From: Candidatus Avelusimicrobium facis | GTDB lineage: Bacteria; Elusimicrobiota; Elusimicrobia; Elusimicrobiales; Elusimicrobiaceae | Assembly (NCBI GenBank): GCA_900762815.1 | Contig: CAAFHX010000067.1 | Coordinates: forward strand, 1 to 28,520 | Reading direction: 5' to 3' | DNA length: 28,520 bases | In this document: in pieces, positions 22,089 to 28,520 of the stretch | Position numbering within the stretch: the first letter of the stretch is position 1 | How the letters are laid out: each line of letters opens with the position of its first letter | Program-made: the position numbers and the translations under genes | Notes under the pieces: generated by a model | What the model saw: only the letters and a program-made list of their open reading frames with translations | Told to the model about the DNA's origin: nothing | The model's database searches: none

Positions 22089-23201
22089 ATGCAACCGAAC
22101 ATTTTGGTCATCAATCCGGGTTCCACCTCCGACGACATCGGGTATTATCGGGGGCAGACCCCCGTCTTTGAAGTGACAGTGCGTTACTCCCAAACCGATT
22201 TGGAGCCTTACGACGGCAAAAACGTGACCGAACAGTTGCCGCTGCGTAAGAAAATTATTTTAGATTATTTAATTGACCACCAGGTCCCCCTCAAAGAAAT
22301 TAACGCCGTCATCGGCCGGGGCGGGTTCATCCGCTCGGTGGAAGGGGGCGTGTACGGGGTCAATGACCAGATGGTGTCCGATTTGGAAACCGGGCGTTAC
22401 GGCGGCATCCACGCGTGTAATTTGGGCGGTATTTTGGCGCGGGAAATTGCCCAATACGCCAAGTGCCCCAGCTTCATTGCCAACCCGGTGGTCATTGACG
22501 AATTGCAACCTTTGGCCCGCTACAGCGGCATGCCGGAAAATCCGCGCATTTCTATTTTTCACGCGCTGAGCCAAAAGCGCGTCGCGCGCTTGATTGCCGA
22601 AAAACAAGGGCAGAAATACGAGCAGGTCAACTGCATTGTGTGCCACGGCGGGGGCGGGATTTCCGTCGGCGCCCACTGCAAAGGCAAGGTCATTGACGTC
22701 AGCAACGGCTACGAGGGCGAAGGCCCCATGACCCCCCAACGCAGCGGCACGGTGCCGTGCGCCGGGCTGGTATCCATGTGCTTTTCGGGGAAATATACCC
22801 AAAAAGACATCCGTTTAAAAATGCGCGGCAAAGGCGGCCTGGCGGCTTACACGGGCACTTACGATGCCAAAGAGCTGGAGGAGTTTATCCAAACGGGCAA
22901 AAAGCGCCCCGGCTCGCTCATCCGCTGCACGCGCCAACAGGCCAAAGAAGCCTTAGACGCCATGATTTACCAAATGGCCAAAGAAATCGGCGCCATGGCC
23001 GTGGTTTTAAAAGGAAAAGTAGATTTTATCGCCTTGACGGGCGGGCTGATGTTCAGCAAGTATATTCCGCCCCAAATTGCCGGGCAAGTGGGGTGGATCG
23101 CCCCGATTTACGTTTTCCCCGGCAGCGAAGAAAAAGACGCCTTGCGCGATGCGGCGCGGCGCGCCTTAGAAAATCCCTCTATAGTTAAACATTATTCATA
23201 A
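22089..23201 (+). CDS. buk: Butyrate (carboxylate) kinase
   Basis: This enzyme converts butyryl- or branched acyl-phosphate plus ADP to acid plus ATP in the cytoplasm. It has 370 residues from the ATG at 22089, where family similarity begins (ILVINPGSTS). Other family motifs are GRGGFIRSVEGGVY, HACNLGGI, NPVVIDELQPLAR, SIFHALSQK, CHGGGGISVGAH, DGDGP-like EGEGPMTPQRSGT and FIALTGGL. An odd point: the usual STSTK in the first phosphate-binding strand is STSDD here (Asp15, Asp16), removing the common lysine. A second possible start at 21960 overlaps the trmJ stop (ATGA) and has GAGGAG 7 bases upstream; it would add 43 basic residues. It is followed by ptb after 12 bases. Confidence 0.92.
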   Translation: MQPNILVINPGSTSDDIGYYRGQTPVFEVTVRYSQTDLEPYDGKNVTEQLPLRKKIILDYLIDHQVPLKEINAVIGRGGFIRSVEGGVYGVNDQMVSDLETGRYGGIHACNLGGILAREIAQYAKCPSFIANPVVIDELQPLARYSGMPENPRISIFHALSQKRVARLIAEKQGQKYEQVNCIVCHGGGGISVGAHCKGKVIDVSNGYEGEGPMTPQRSGTVPCAGLVSMCFSGKYTQKDIRLKMRGKGGLAAYTGTYDAKELEEFIQTGKKRPGSLIRCTRQQAKEALDAMIYQMAKEIGAMAVVLKGKVDFIALTGGLMFSKYIPPQIAGQVGWIAPIYVFPGSEEKDALRDAARRALENPSIVKHYS

Positions 23202-23213
23202 GGAGAAAGAAAC

Positions 23214-24131
23214 ATGAAATTTAATAGTTTTGAGGACCTCATCTCTCAGGTCAAAGGCAAATCCAACCGGGTGGTAGTGCCCGGCGCCAACAATGCCGAA
23301 GCCCTGCAAGCCATTAAAATGGCCGACGACAACGGGCTGATTTCCCACGGAATCTTGATTGGCCCCCTGGCCCAAGTCAAAGAGATGGTCCGCGCGGCGG
23401 GATTAAAGGAAGACAAGTTTGAATTCATTGACTGCGAAGACATCCCCACCATGTGCAAGCTGGCCGTGGACCAAATTTTAGCCGGCAAAGGCGACTTTTT
23501 GATTAAGGGCTTGGTGGATACCAAATATTACATGAAAGCCATTTTGAACAAAGAAGCCCACCTGGTGCCGGAAGGGGCCCTGTTGTCTCACTTTGTGCTC
23601 TTCAGCACGCCCAAATACAAAAAACCGTTTGCCGTAACGGACTCGGCCGTGGTCATCGCGCCGACCTTGGAGCAAAAGGCCAAAATCATTCAAAACGCCG
23701 TCAACACCTTACACAAGCTGGGCTTGGAAACGCCGAAAGTGGCCTGCGTGTGCCCGGTGGAGAAAGTAAATGAAAAAATCCCCAGCACGGTGGAAGCGGC
23801 CGCTTTGGCGCAAATGAACGCGGAGGGCAAAATCACGGGCTGCGTGGTGGAAGGCCCCTACGATATGTATATTTCCCTCTCCGCCCAAAAAGCCGCCGAA
23901 AAAGGCATCACCGGCAAGCAAGTGGCCGGCGACGCGGATGTCTTGATGCTGCCGGATTTGGACGCGGCCAACCCGCTCTACAAAGCCTTGGCTTTCTTTG
24001 GCGATCATATGGAAGCTGCGGCCATTTTGGTGGGGCCGAAGATCCCGGTCATCTTGCCTTCGCGCGCCGATGACCCCAAGGTCAAGCTCAACGCCATTGC
24101 GCTGTGCTCTTTCTTAAAGGACCAAAAATAA
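23214..24131 (+). CDS. ptb: Phosphate butyryltransferase
   Basis: This 305-residue acyltransferase exchanges CoA for phosphate on butyryl- or related acyl-CoA, feeding butyrate kinase. The family features are RVVVPGANNAEALQA near the start, FLIKGLVDTKYYMKAIL, GALLSHFVLF, the KIPSTVEAAAL segment and the C-terminal DVLMLPDLDAANPLYKAL. Length is normal. A strong AAGGAGAAA ribosome binding site lies 12 bases after the buk stop. The ptb-buk pair is the classic route for making ATP from short acyl-CoA in anaerobes. Whether the acid is butyrate or isobutyrate/isovalerate is open. Confidence 0.94.
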   Translation: MKFNSFEDLISQVKGKSNRVVVPGANNAEALQAIKMADDNGLISHGILIGPLAQVKEMVRAAGLKEDKFEFIDCEDIPTMCKLAVDQILAGKGDFLIKGLVDTKYYMKAILNKEAHLVPEGALLSHFVLFSTPKYKKPFAVTDSAVVIAPTLEQKAKIIQNAVNTLHKLGLETPKVACVCPVEKVNEKIPSTVEAAALAQMNAEGKITGCVVEGPYDMYISLSAQKAAEKGITGKQVAGDADVLMLPDLDAANPLYKALAFFGDHMEAAAILVGPKIPVILPSRADDPKVKLNAIALCSFLKDQK

Positions 24132-24143
24132 TTTAAACCAACC

Positions 24144-24175
24144 GGCGGCCGGACCCCTGCTCCGGCCGCCCTTTT
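24144..24175 (+). terminator. Intrinsic terminator after ptb
   Basis: GGCGGCCGGA (24144-24153) and TCCGGCCGCC (24161-24170) form a perfect 10-base-pair stem with a 7-base loop, followed by CTTTTG. The T-run is short, so some read-through into the peptidase gene is possible. Confidence 0.75.
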
Positions 24176-24183
24176 GTGTGCCC

Positions 24184-25470
24184 ATGTACCAGAAACTGAT
24201 TGCTTTTTTTAACCGCCATTACCGCCGCTACCACGATGTGCTTTTTTACGTGTTGACGCTGGCGGTCATTGTGCTGACCACCGGGTTGGCCATCACCATC
24301 ACGCGCGATAAAAATGAGCAGGAACTCATCAACTCGCGCGAGAAAGAAATTTTGGTCAGCCAATTTACCATTAAGCAAAAACCCATTTATGTGGCTTTGC
24401 AAGAGGCCGGGCTGGATAACCGCCAAGTGTCGGCCATTGTGGACAAATTAAGCTCCGTGGCCAATACCCGCAAGTTACAAAGCAAAGACACCTATTCCAT
24501 TTCCACCACTACCGACGGACGCTTTGCCATGTTGCTGCTCAACCAAGGGCTCACGCGTTATTTCGTGGCCGATGCGGGCGGGCAGCTGGTGGCCGGAGTG
24601 TCGGATGTGGAAATCCAAACCCGCGTGCGCAGCGCGGCGGGCAAGATAGAGGGCTCGCTGTTTAACTCCATGCTGCAAGACGGCATTACCGTGCCGCTGG
24701 TGGTGGATTTGACAGACGCCTTTTCCTGGAACATAGACTTTAACACCGAAACCCGCAACGGCGATGAATTCGCCGCCGTGTGGGAGGAACATTACACCCA
24801 GGACGGCACCATCACCGGGCAAGATTTGGTGGCCGCTCTGTACAAGGGCCAGGTAACGGGAGAAAACTACGCTTTTTATTATAATGACGAATTTTTTGAC
24901 GAATCGGGCAAAATCAGCAAAAAAATGTTTTTAAAATCGCCCATCAGCTTCCGCGGCGTGCGCATTACCTCGCGCTTTAACCCCAAGCGGATGCACCCCA
25001 TTTTGCGTATTCGCCGGCCACACCTGGGCATTGACTATGCCGCCCCCACCGGCACCCCGGTACAGGCGGTGGCCGACGGGGTTGTTACCTTTGTGGGGCG
25101 CAAGGGCGGCTTTGGCAACTATGTGGAAATCCGCCACACCAACAATTACGTTACCTCGTACGGGCACCTTTACCGCTATGCGGGCAAAACCAAAAAGGGG
25201 GCCAAAGTCAAGCAAGGCGACACCATTGCTTACGTTGGCAGTACGGGGTTGTCCACCGGGCCGCATTTAGATTTTCGTATCAAAGAAGGTAATAAATTTG
25301 TAGACTTTTTAAAGATGAAAAATCGTAACTCCGCGCTGCGCTCTATACCCAAGGAGCAGCGCAAGGACTTTGAAGAGCTCAAAACGCTCTACCTCAAAGC
25401 CTTAAACGAGGCCCGCGCCCAAGAACAAACGCAGGCCCCGGCCGCCGAAAAGGCGGAGGAGCAACTATGA
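24184..25470 (+). CDS. Membrane-anchored M23 (LytM-type) cell-wall peptidase
   Basis: This has 428 residues from the ATG at 24184. A membrane helix (about 18-40) anchors it to the inner membrane, followed by a roughly 200-residue N-terminal region and the M23 domain (about 250-385). Metal and catalytic residues are His280 and Asp284 (HLGIDYAAPTGTPV), His328 (SYGHLYRY) and His361. The final motif is GPHLDFR, with Asp363 in place of the second His of the usual HxH. The overall order resembles MepM-type endopeptidases that cut peptidoglycan cross-links during growth. No Shine-Dalgarno sequence is seen, and GTG at 24178 is an alternative start. It overlaps the next gene by 4 bases. Confidence 0.87.
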   Translation: MYQKLIAFFNRHYRRYHDVLFYVLTLAVIVLTTGLAITITRDKNEQELINSREKEILVSQFTIKQKPIYVALQEAGLDNRQVSAIVDKLSSVANTRKLQSKDTYSISTTTDGRFAMLLLNQGLTRYFVADAGGQLVAGVSDVEIQTRVRSAAGKIEGSLFNSMLQDGITVPLVVDLTDAFSWNIDFNTETRNGDEFAAVWEEHYTQDGTITGQDLVAALYKGQVTGENYAFYYNDEFFDESGKISKKMFLKSPISFRGVRITSRFNPKRMHPILRIRRPHLGIDYAAPTGTPVQAVADGVVTFVGRKGGFGNYVEIRHTNNYVTSYGHLYRYAGKTKKGAKVKQGDTIAYVGSTGLSTGPHLDFRIKEGNKFVDFLKMKNRNSALRSIPKEQRKDFEELKTLYLKALNEARAQEQTQAPAAEKAEEQL

Positions 25471-26042
25471 AAAAAATTGCCATTACCGGCGGCCCCAACG
25501 GCGGCAAAACCACCGCGCTGTCGGTACTGAAAGAAACCTTTGGCTCACGCATAGAAATCGTGCCCGAAGCGGCCACGATGATTTTTAGCGGCGGGTTCCC
25601 CCGCCAAGACGGCAGCCGCGAACACGTGCATGCCGCACAGCGCATTATTTTTTACACCACGCAGCAGTTGGAGGACTTGGCCGAAAAGACTTCCCAGGCA
25701 GACCTCATTGTCTGCGACCGGGGCACCGTGGACGCGGCGGTCTATTGGCCCGAAGGGGTAGAGGATTTCTTTGCCTCCATGGGCACCACGCTGGAGGCGG
25801 AAATTGCCCGCTACGACGCGGTCATCCACTTGTCCCCCCCGCTCAAGCCGGAGTTTTACCAATCCACGCGCGTGCGCACGGAAAGCCTGGAAGAGGCCTC
25901 GCGCATTGACCGCAAGATTTTAAAAATTTGGGAAAAACACCCCAACCGCATGGTGTTGCCTTCCATGGACCATTTCTTCCAAAAGGCCGGCATCATCAAA
26001 GATTTTATTGAAACGCTCATCCCCCAGGAGAAATCAAAATGA
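25467..26042 (+). CDS. P-loop ATPase/kinase-like protein (AAA_28 type), copy 1
   Basis: This 191-residue cytoplasmic protein has a Walker A motif GGPNGGKTT at 8-16 and a strand with IVCDRGTVDAAVYW, the DRG-type motif of small-molecule kinases. It resembles the NadR/TTD14-like AAA_28 group. A kinase acting on a small molecule is plausible, but no substrate is indicated. It overlaps the M23 gene upstream and its own paralogue downstream, both by ATGA. The two copies are about 60-65% identical by eye. Confidence 0.75.
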   Translation: MKKIAITGGPNGGKTTALSVLKETFGSRIEIVPEAATMIFSGGFPRQDGSREHVHAAQRIIFYTTQQLEDLAEKTSQADLIVCDRGTVDAAVYWPEGVEDFFASMGTTLEAEIARYDAVIHLSPPLKPEFYQSTRVRTESLEEASRIDRKILKIWEKHPNRMVLPSMDHFFQKAGIIKDFIETLIPQEKSK

Positions 26043-26605
26043 CGAAAAAGAAAATCGTTTTAACGGGCGGCCCCAGCGGCGGAAAAACCACGGCGCTGTC
26101 CATTTTAAAAGAAACCTTTGGCAACCAAATTGCCTTGGTGCAGGAGGCGGCCACGCTGATTTACAGCGGCGGCTTCCCCCGCACGGACAACAGCCCCGTG
26201 CACATTGAGCATGCCCAGCGCATTATTTTTTATACCGTGCACCAGCTGGAGCACTTGGCCGAGGTTACCTCAGACGCCAAGCTCATCGTGTGCGACCGCG
26301 GCTCCATTGACGGGGCGGTGTATTGGCCCAAAGGCCCGGAGGATTTCTTTGCGGCCATGGGCTCTACGCTGGAGGCCGAGCTGGCCCGCTACGACGGGGT
26401 CATCCACTTGTCCCCCCCGCCGGAGAAGGACTACTATCAGGCCACCAATGTCCGCACCGAAACCATGGAGCAGGCCTTTGAAATTGACGATAAAATTTTA
26501 AAAATTTGGGAGAAACACCCCAATCGTCTGGTGATTCCGCGCAGCAAACATTATTTTGAAAAAGCCGAAATCATCAAAAATTTTGTGGAGCAATTGCTGC
26601 ACTAA
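26039..26605 (+). CDS. P-loop ATPase/kinase-like protein (AAA_28 type), copy 2
   Basis: This 188-residue paralogue of the preceding gene has Walker A GGPSGGKTT and IVCDRGSIDGAVYWPKG. Both copies keep the same motifs, including SGGFPR, AQRIIFYT, ARYD.VIHLSPP and KILKIWEKHPNR. They are intact and joined by a 4-base overlap, so this looks like an old tandem duplication kept for two related roles or for a heteromer. The differences cluster in two segments, PRQDGSREHVHA against PRTDNSPVHIEH and PPLKPEFYQST against PPPEKDYYQAT, which may be substrate-facing. Function is unknown. Confidence 0.75.
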   Translation: MTKKKIVLTGGPSGGKTTALSILKETFGNQIALVQEAATLIYSGGFPRTDNSPVHIEHAQRIIFYTVHQLEHLAEVTSDAKLIVCDRGSIDGAVYWPKGPEDFFAAMGSTLEAELARYDGVIHLSPPPEKDYYQATNVRTETMEQAFEIDDKILKIWEKHPNRLVIPRSKHYFEKAEIIKNFVEQLLH

Positions 26606-26629
26606 TTCATTTAAGGAGCCGTATTTAGT

Positions 26630-27028
26630 ATGTGGAATCCGTTTAAGAAAAAATCTGCCCCGACGGAAGGCGCCGCCGGCAACCCAGCCACCCAGGCGTC
26701 CGCCAAAGAAAGCATTGAGCAGCGCATTGAGCGCGAAATTGACGCTTTGCCGGGCATGATTAAAAGCAAACTCAAAGACCCGCAGGTCAAACAGCGTTTT
26801 ATAGATATTGCCAAACGCATGGAAAAAGACGGCGTGGACTTTAAGAGCATCCGCCAAATGAAAAAGTGGATGAAAGAACACGAGGCCGAGCTGAAAGCCG
26901 AGCAGTTGGGCGGCCCGGTGCAAAAGGTGGAAACCGTCGTGCACGAAGGCCCTAAAATCGGCCGCAATGACCCTTGCCCCTGCGGCAGCGGCAAGAAGTA
27001 TAAAAAATGCTGCGGCAAAGACAACTAA
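26630..27028 (+). CDS. SEC-C motif protein
   Basis: This 132-residue protein has a charged helical N-terminal part and a C-terminal zinc-binding SEC-C motif, [19 protein letters not shown], as found at the end of SecA. In SecA the motif binds SecB and ribosomes; in stand-alone proteins its role is mostly unknown. The central region ([25 protein letters not shown]...) is helical. AAGGAG lies 11-12 bases before the ATG. It ends the peptidase unit and is followed by a terminator. Confidence 0.82.
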   Translation: MWNPFKKKSAPTEGAAGNPATQASAKESIEQRIEREIDALPGMIKSKLKDPQVKQRFIDIAKRMEKDGVDFKSIRQMKKWMKEHEAELKAEQLGGPVQKVETVVHEGPKIGRNDPCPCGSGKKYKKCCGKDN

Positions 27029-27039
27029 GTTTCACAGCA

Positions 27040-27071
27040 GAAAACCCCGGGAAAGCCAGCCCGGGGTTTTC
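27040..27071 (+). terminator. Intrinsic terminator after the SEC-C gene
   Basis: AAAACCCCGGG (27041-27051) and CCCGGGGTTTT (27060-27070) form an 11-base-pair stem with an 8-base loop, extended by a G-C pair. The T arm faces the plus strand. Confidence 0.85.
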
Positions 27072-27147
27072 TCTGAAGTTCTGTTGGAGGGGAAGGGTTC
27101 TCATTCCCGAATGTCTAGTGGCGCGCAGCGTTCGGGGATCTCAACCG

Positions 27148-27175
27148 CTTTCACCGTTCGCCATTCGCCGTTCAC
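27148..27175. repeat. Four tandem heptamers, CNTTCRC
   Basis: Four back-to-back 7-base units, CTTTCAC, CGTTCGC, CATTCGC and CGTTCAC, fit the pattern CNTTCRC. Two units of the reverse-complement form (GTGAAAG, GCGAAAT) follow at 27256-27269 and could pair with the array at about 11 of 14 positions. Confidence 0.7.
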
Positions 27176-27212
27176 GCAGCAGCCATCGGAGCGTCTATAA
27201 AAAATAAAATTT

Positions 27213-27265
27213 ACAAAAAAATACGCCTTTTGTCTGAGCCGCTATCTGGCGGTGAGTGAAAGGCG
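27213..27265 (-). terminator. Minus-strand intrinsic terminator, probably of the SGNH hydrolase transcript
   Basis: On the minus strand CGCCTTT (27265-27259) pairs with AAAGGCG (27230-27224), enclosing a second stem CCGC/GCGG (27252-27249 with 27242-27239), and is followed by TA and seven T residues (27221-27215). It lies about 110 bases past the SGNH hydrolase stop codon. Confidence 0.6.
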
Positions 27266-27290
27266 AAATAAAGAAAATTCTATTTTTTAT

Positions 27291-27315
27291 GCCCCGCAGG
27301 CCCGCGGGGCCTTTT
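27291..27315 (+). terminator. Plus-strand terminator-like hairpin
   Basis: GCCCCGC (27291-27297) and GCGGGGC (27304-27310) form a perfect stem with a 6-base loop, followed by CTTTTG. Because the SEC-C gene already has a terminator at 27040, this may end a separate short transcript from the gap or act as a backup. Confidence 0.5.
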
Positions 27316-27327
27316 GCCTGCTTTTCT

Positions 27328-27365
27328 GCCCCGGAGAAAAATGGGAATACCTCCCGGGGCCTTTC
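27328..27365. repeat. GC hairpin next to the SGNH hydrolase stop
   Basis: GCCCCGG (27328-27334) can pair with CCGGGGC (27354-27360), with a large loop. It is followed by CTTTC on the plus strand, and no T-run is seen on the minus strand. Its role is unclear. Confidence 0.4.
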
Positions 27366-27377
27366 ACCCGGCTTATC

Positions 27378-27980
27378 TTACAAATACTTTTTAATTTCTT
27401 TGTACACCTTGTCAGCCACCCGGCGGTACCCTTGCGCATTGGGGTGAATTTGGTCGCTCATCAAGCCCCTTTTGCCCCATACCCCGTCCAAAATACCGGG
27501 CACAAAGACCGCCCCCTTTTCCCGGGCTAACTTTTTATATGCCTTGGAATATTTGCGCATGCCGTAATAGCCGCCGGTGTCCACCAGCACCGCCACCGCC
27601 CCCGTGGCTTGCACCCGCTCTATCATATTCGCCACCGCCTGCAGGGTCTGTTCCAACGGCACGGAGTGCATAAAATCATTGCCGCCAAATTCTATCAGCA
27701 CCATATCCGGCGCATAAGAAAGCACCTCCTCCAACCGCTGCGCAGCGGCCGGGGCCGTATCCCCGTTAAGGCCAAAATTTTGCACTTCCCGCCCGGTCAA
27801 ACGGGCCAGCTGTGCAGGATAAGTTTCCCCGCGCGGGGCGCCTTTGCCATAGGTCAGGCTGTCGCCAAACGCCGCGATGTGTTGCACGGGCCGCCCGGCA
27901 TTTTTCACTTGTGTTTTGGCCGGAGACAGCCACACATACACCCCGAGGGCCGCCACCAGTAAAAAAAGAATTTTTTTCAT
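27378..27980 (-). CDS. SGNH/GDSL hydrolase, TesA-like
   Basis: This has 200 residues from the ATG at 27980. The N-terminus (KKILFLLVAALGVYVWL) is a signal peptide or membrane anchor, so the enzyme works outside the cytoplasm. The SGNH blocks are present: FGDSLTYG with Ser41, the Gly in NFGLNGDTA, GGNDF, and SDQIHPN with Asp176 and His179. The family includes TesA-type thioesterase/lysophospholipase/arylesterases and sugar-ester deacetylases; the exact ester is unknown. A TGCTACAAT element ends 6 bases before the ATG, and no clean Shine-Dalgarno sequence is seen, so the mRNA is probably leaderless. Confidence 0.88.
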   Translation of the reverse strand: MKKILFLLVAALGVYVWLSPAKTQVKNAGRPVQHIAAFGDSLTYGKGAPRGETYPAQLARLTGREVQNFGLNGDTAPAAAQRLEEVLSYAPDMVLIEFGGNDFMHSVPLEQTLQAVANMIERVQATGAVAVLVDTGGYYGMRKYSKAYKKLAREKGAVFVPGILDGVWGKRGLMSDQIHPNAQGYRRVADKVYKEIKKYL

Positions 27981-27986
27981 AATTTC

Positions 27987-28479
<493 letters not shown>

Positions 28480-28485
28480 TATCCG

Positions 28486-28511
28486 GCGCGGCCTGAGAGC
28501 CGCGCTTTTTT
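28486..28511 (+). terminator. Intrinsic terminator after cdd
   Basis: GCGCGGC (28486-28492) and GCCGCGC (28499-28505) form a 7-base-pair stem with loop CTGAGA, followed by TTTTTT (28506-28511). Confidence 0.9.
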
Positions 28512-28520
28512 ATACATATA

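Larger units (their letters stand above)
27072..27377. other. Non-coding gap of about 300 bases with repeats and hairpins
   Basis: No family-like protein is seen. In order the gap holds an imperfect inverted repeat (about 27091-27145, arms GGTT...CCCGAATG and CGTTCGGG...AACC), a heptamer array, an AT-rich stretch, a minus-strand terminator-like structure and two further GC hairpins. A small RNA is possible. It does not resemble tmRNA, RNase P RNA, 6S RNA or SRP RNA by features I can recognise. Confidence 0.5.

Noticed and set aside
27148..27269. CRISPR array
   Set aside because: The heptamers are directly adjacent with no spacers, and the units are far too short for CRISPR repeats.
27252..27530. 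Small plus-strand open frames near 27252-27530
   Set aside because: They begin in a hairpin-rich gap and run into the SGNH hydrolase gene on the other strand. They lack a ribosome binding site and family resemblance.

Overview
This 28.5 kb window is an ordinary-looking stretch of bacterial chromosome, densely coded on both strands, moderately GC-rich in genes with AT-rich gaps. I see no tRNA, rRNA, CRISPR array, transposase, integrase or phage gene. The gene set suggests an anaerobic, fermentative, Gram-negative-type (diderm) bacterium: an oxygen-independent ribonucleotide reductase, butyrate kinase with phosphate butyryltransferase, an outer-membrane beta-barrel protein, a type IV pilus retraction ATPase and periplasmic cell-wall enzymes. 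My best guess is a gut-associated member of the Elusimicrobiota. This is inference from gene content and protein style; no marker RNA is present to prove it.

Layout. 198-3256 (+): class III ribonucleotide reductase locus, with the catalytic chain, a separate small glycyl-radical protein and the activase. 3324-4401 (-): outer-membrane protein and ribosomal protein S20. 4536-5897 (+): a compact UvrC. 5988-10385 (-): gltX, a long GYF-like/linker/membrane protein, and pilT. 10514-13247 (+): membrane metallophosphoesterase and a secreted GH3 (NagZ-like) enzyme. 13316-15792 (-): DedA protein, TPR protein and YajQ. 15952-17259 (+): nucleoside symporter. 17319-19797 (-): radC, a cysteine desulfidase-like gene and a small membrane protein, overlapping head to tail. 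19880-24131 (+): lpd, trmJ, buk and ptb. 24184-27028 (+): an M23 peptidase, two tandem paralogous P-loop proteins and a SEC-C protein. 27029-27377: a gap rich in hairpins and short repeats. 27378-27980 (-): SGNH hydrolase. 28042-28479 (+): cytidine deaminase.

The most unusual item is the ribonucleotide reductase. The large NrdD chain stops just after its four-cysteine zinc motif and lacks the glycyl-radical loop. That loop is encoded 140 bases downstream in a 72-residue protein with its own ribosome binding site and a probable promoter. The two chain ends at the break each carry a five-position heptad pattern, as if a coiled coil had evolved to dock the radical domain. A second theme is transcription: several genes (uvrC, dedA, radC, the SGNH hydrolase, cdd) have a -10 hexamer 5-6 bases upstream of the ATG and no Shine-Dalgarno sequence, which predicts leaderless mRNAs. 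Many promoters here are of the extended -10 type (TGnTAnAAT).

Genes that plausibly work together are nrdD, the radical protein and nrdG (dNTP supply without oxygen); the nucleoside symporter and cdd (nucleoside salvage); lpd, buk and ptb (acyl-CoA to acid with ATP gain, perhaps from branched-chain 2-oxo acids); and pilT, the GYF-like protein, the M23 peptidase, the GH3 enzyme and the metallophosphoesterase (cell envelope and surface).
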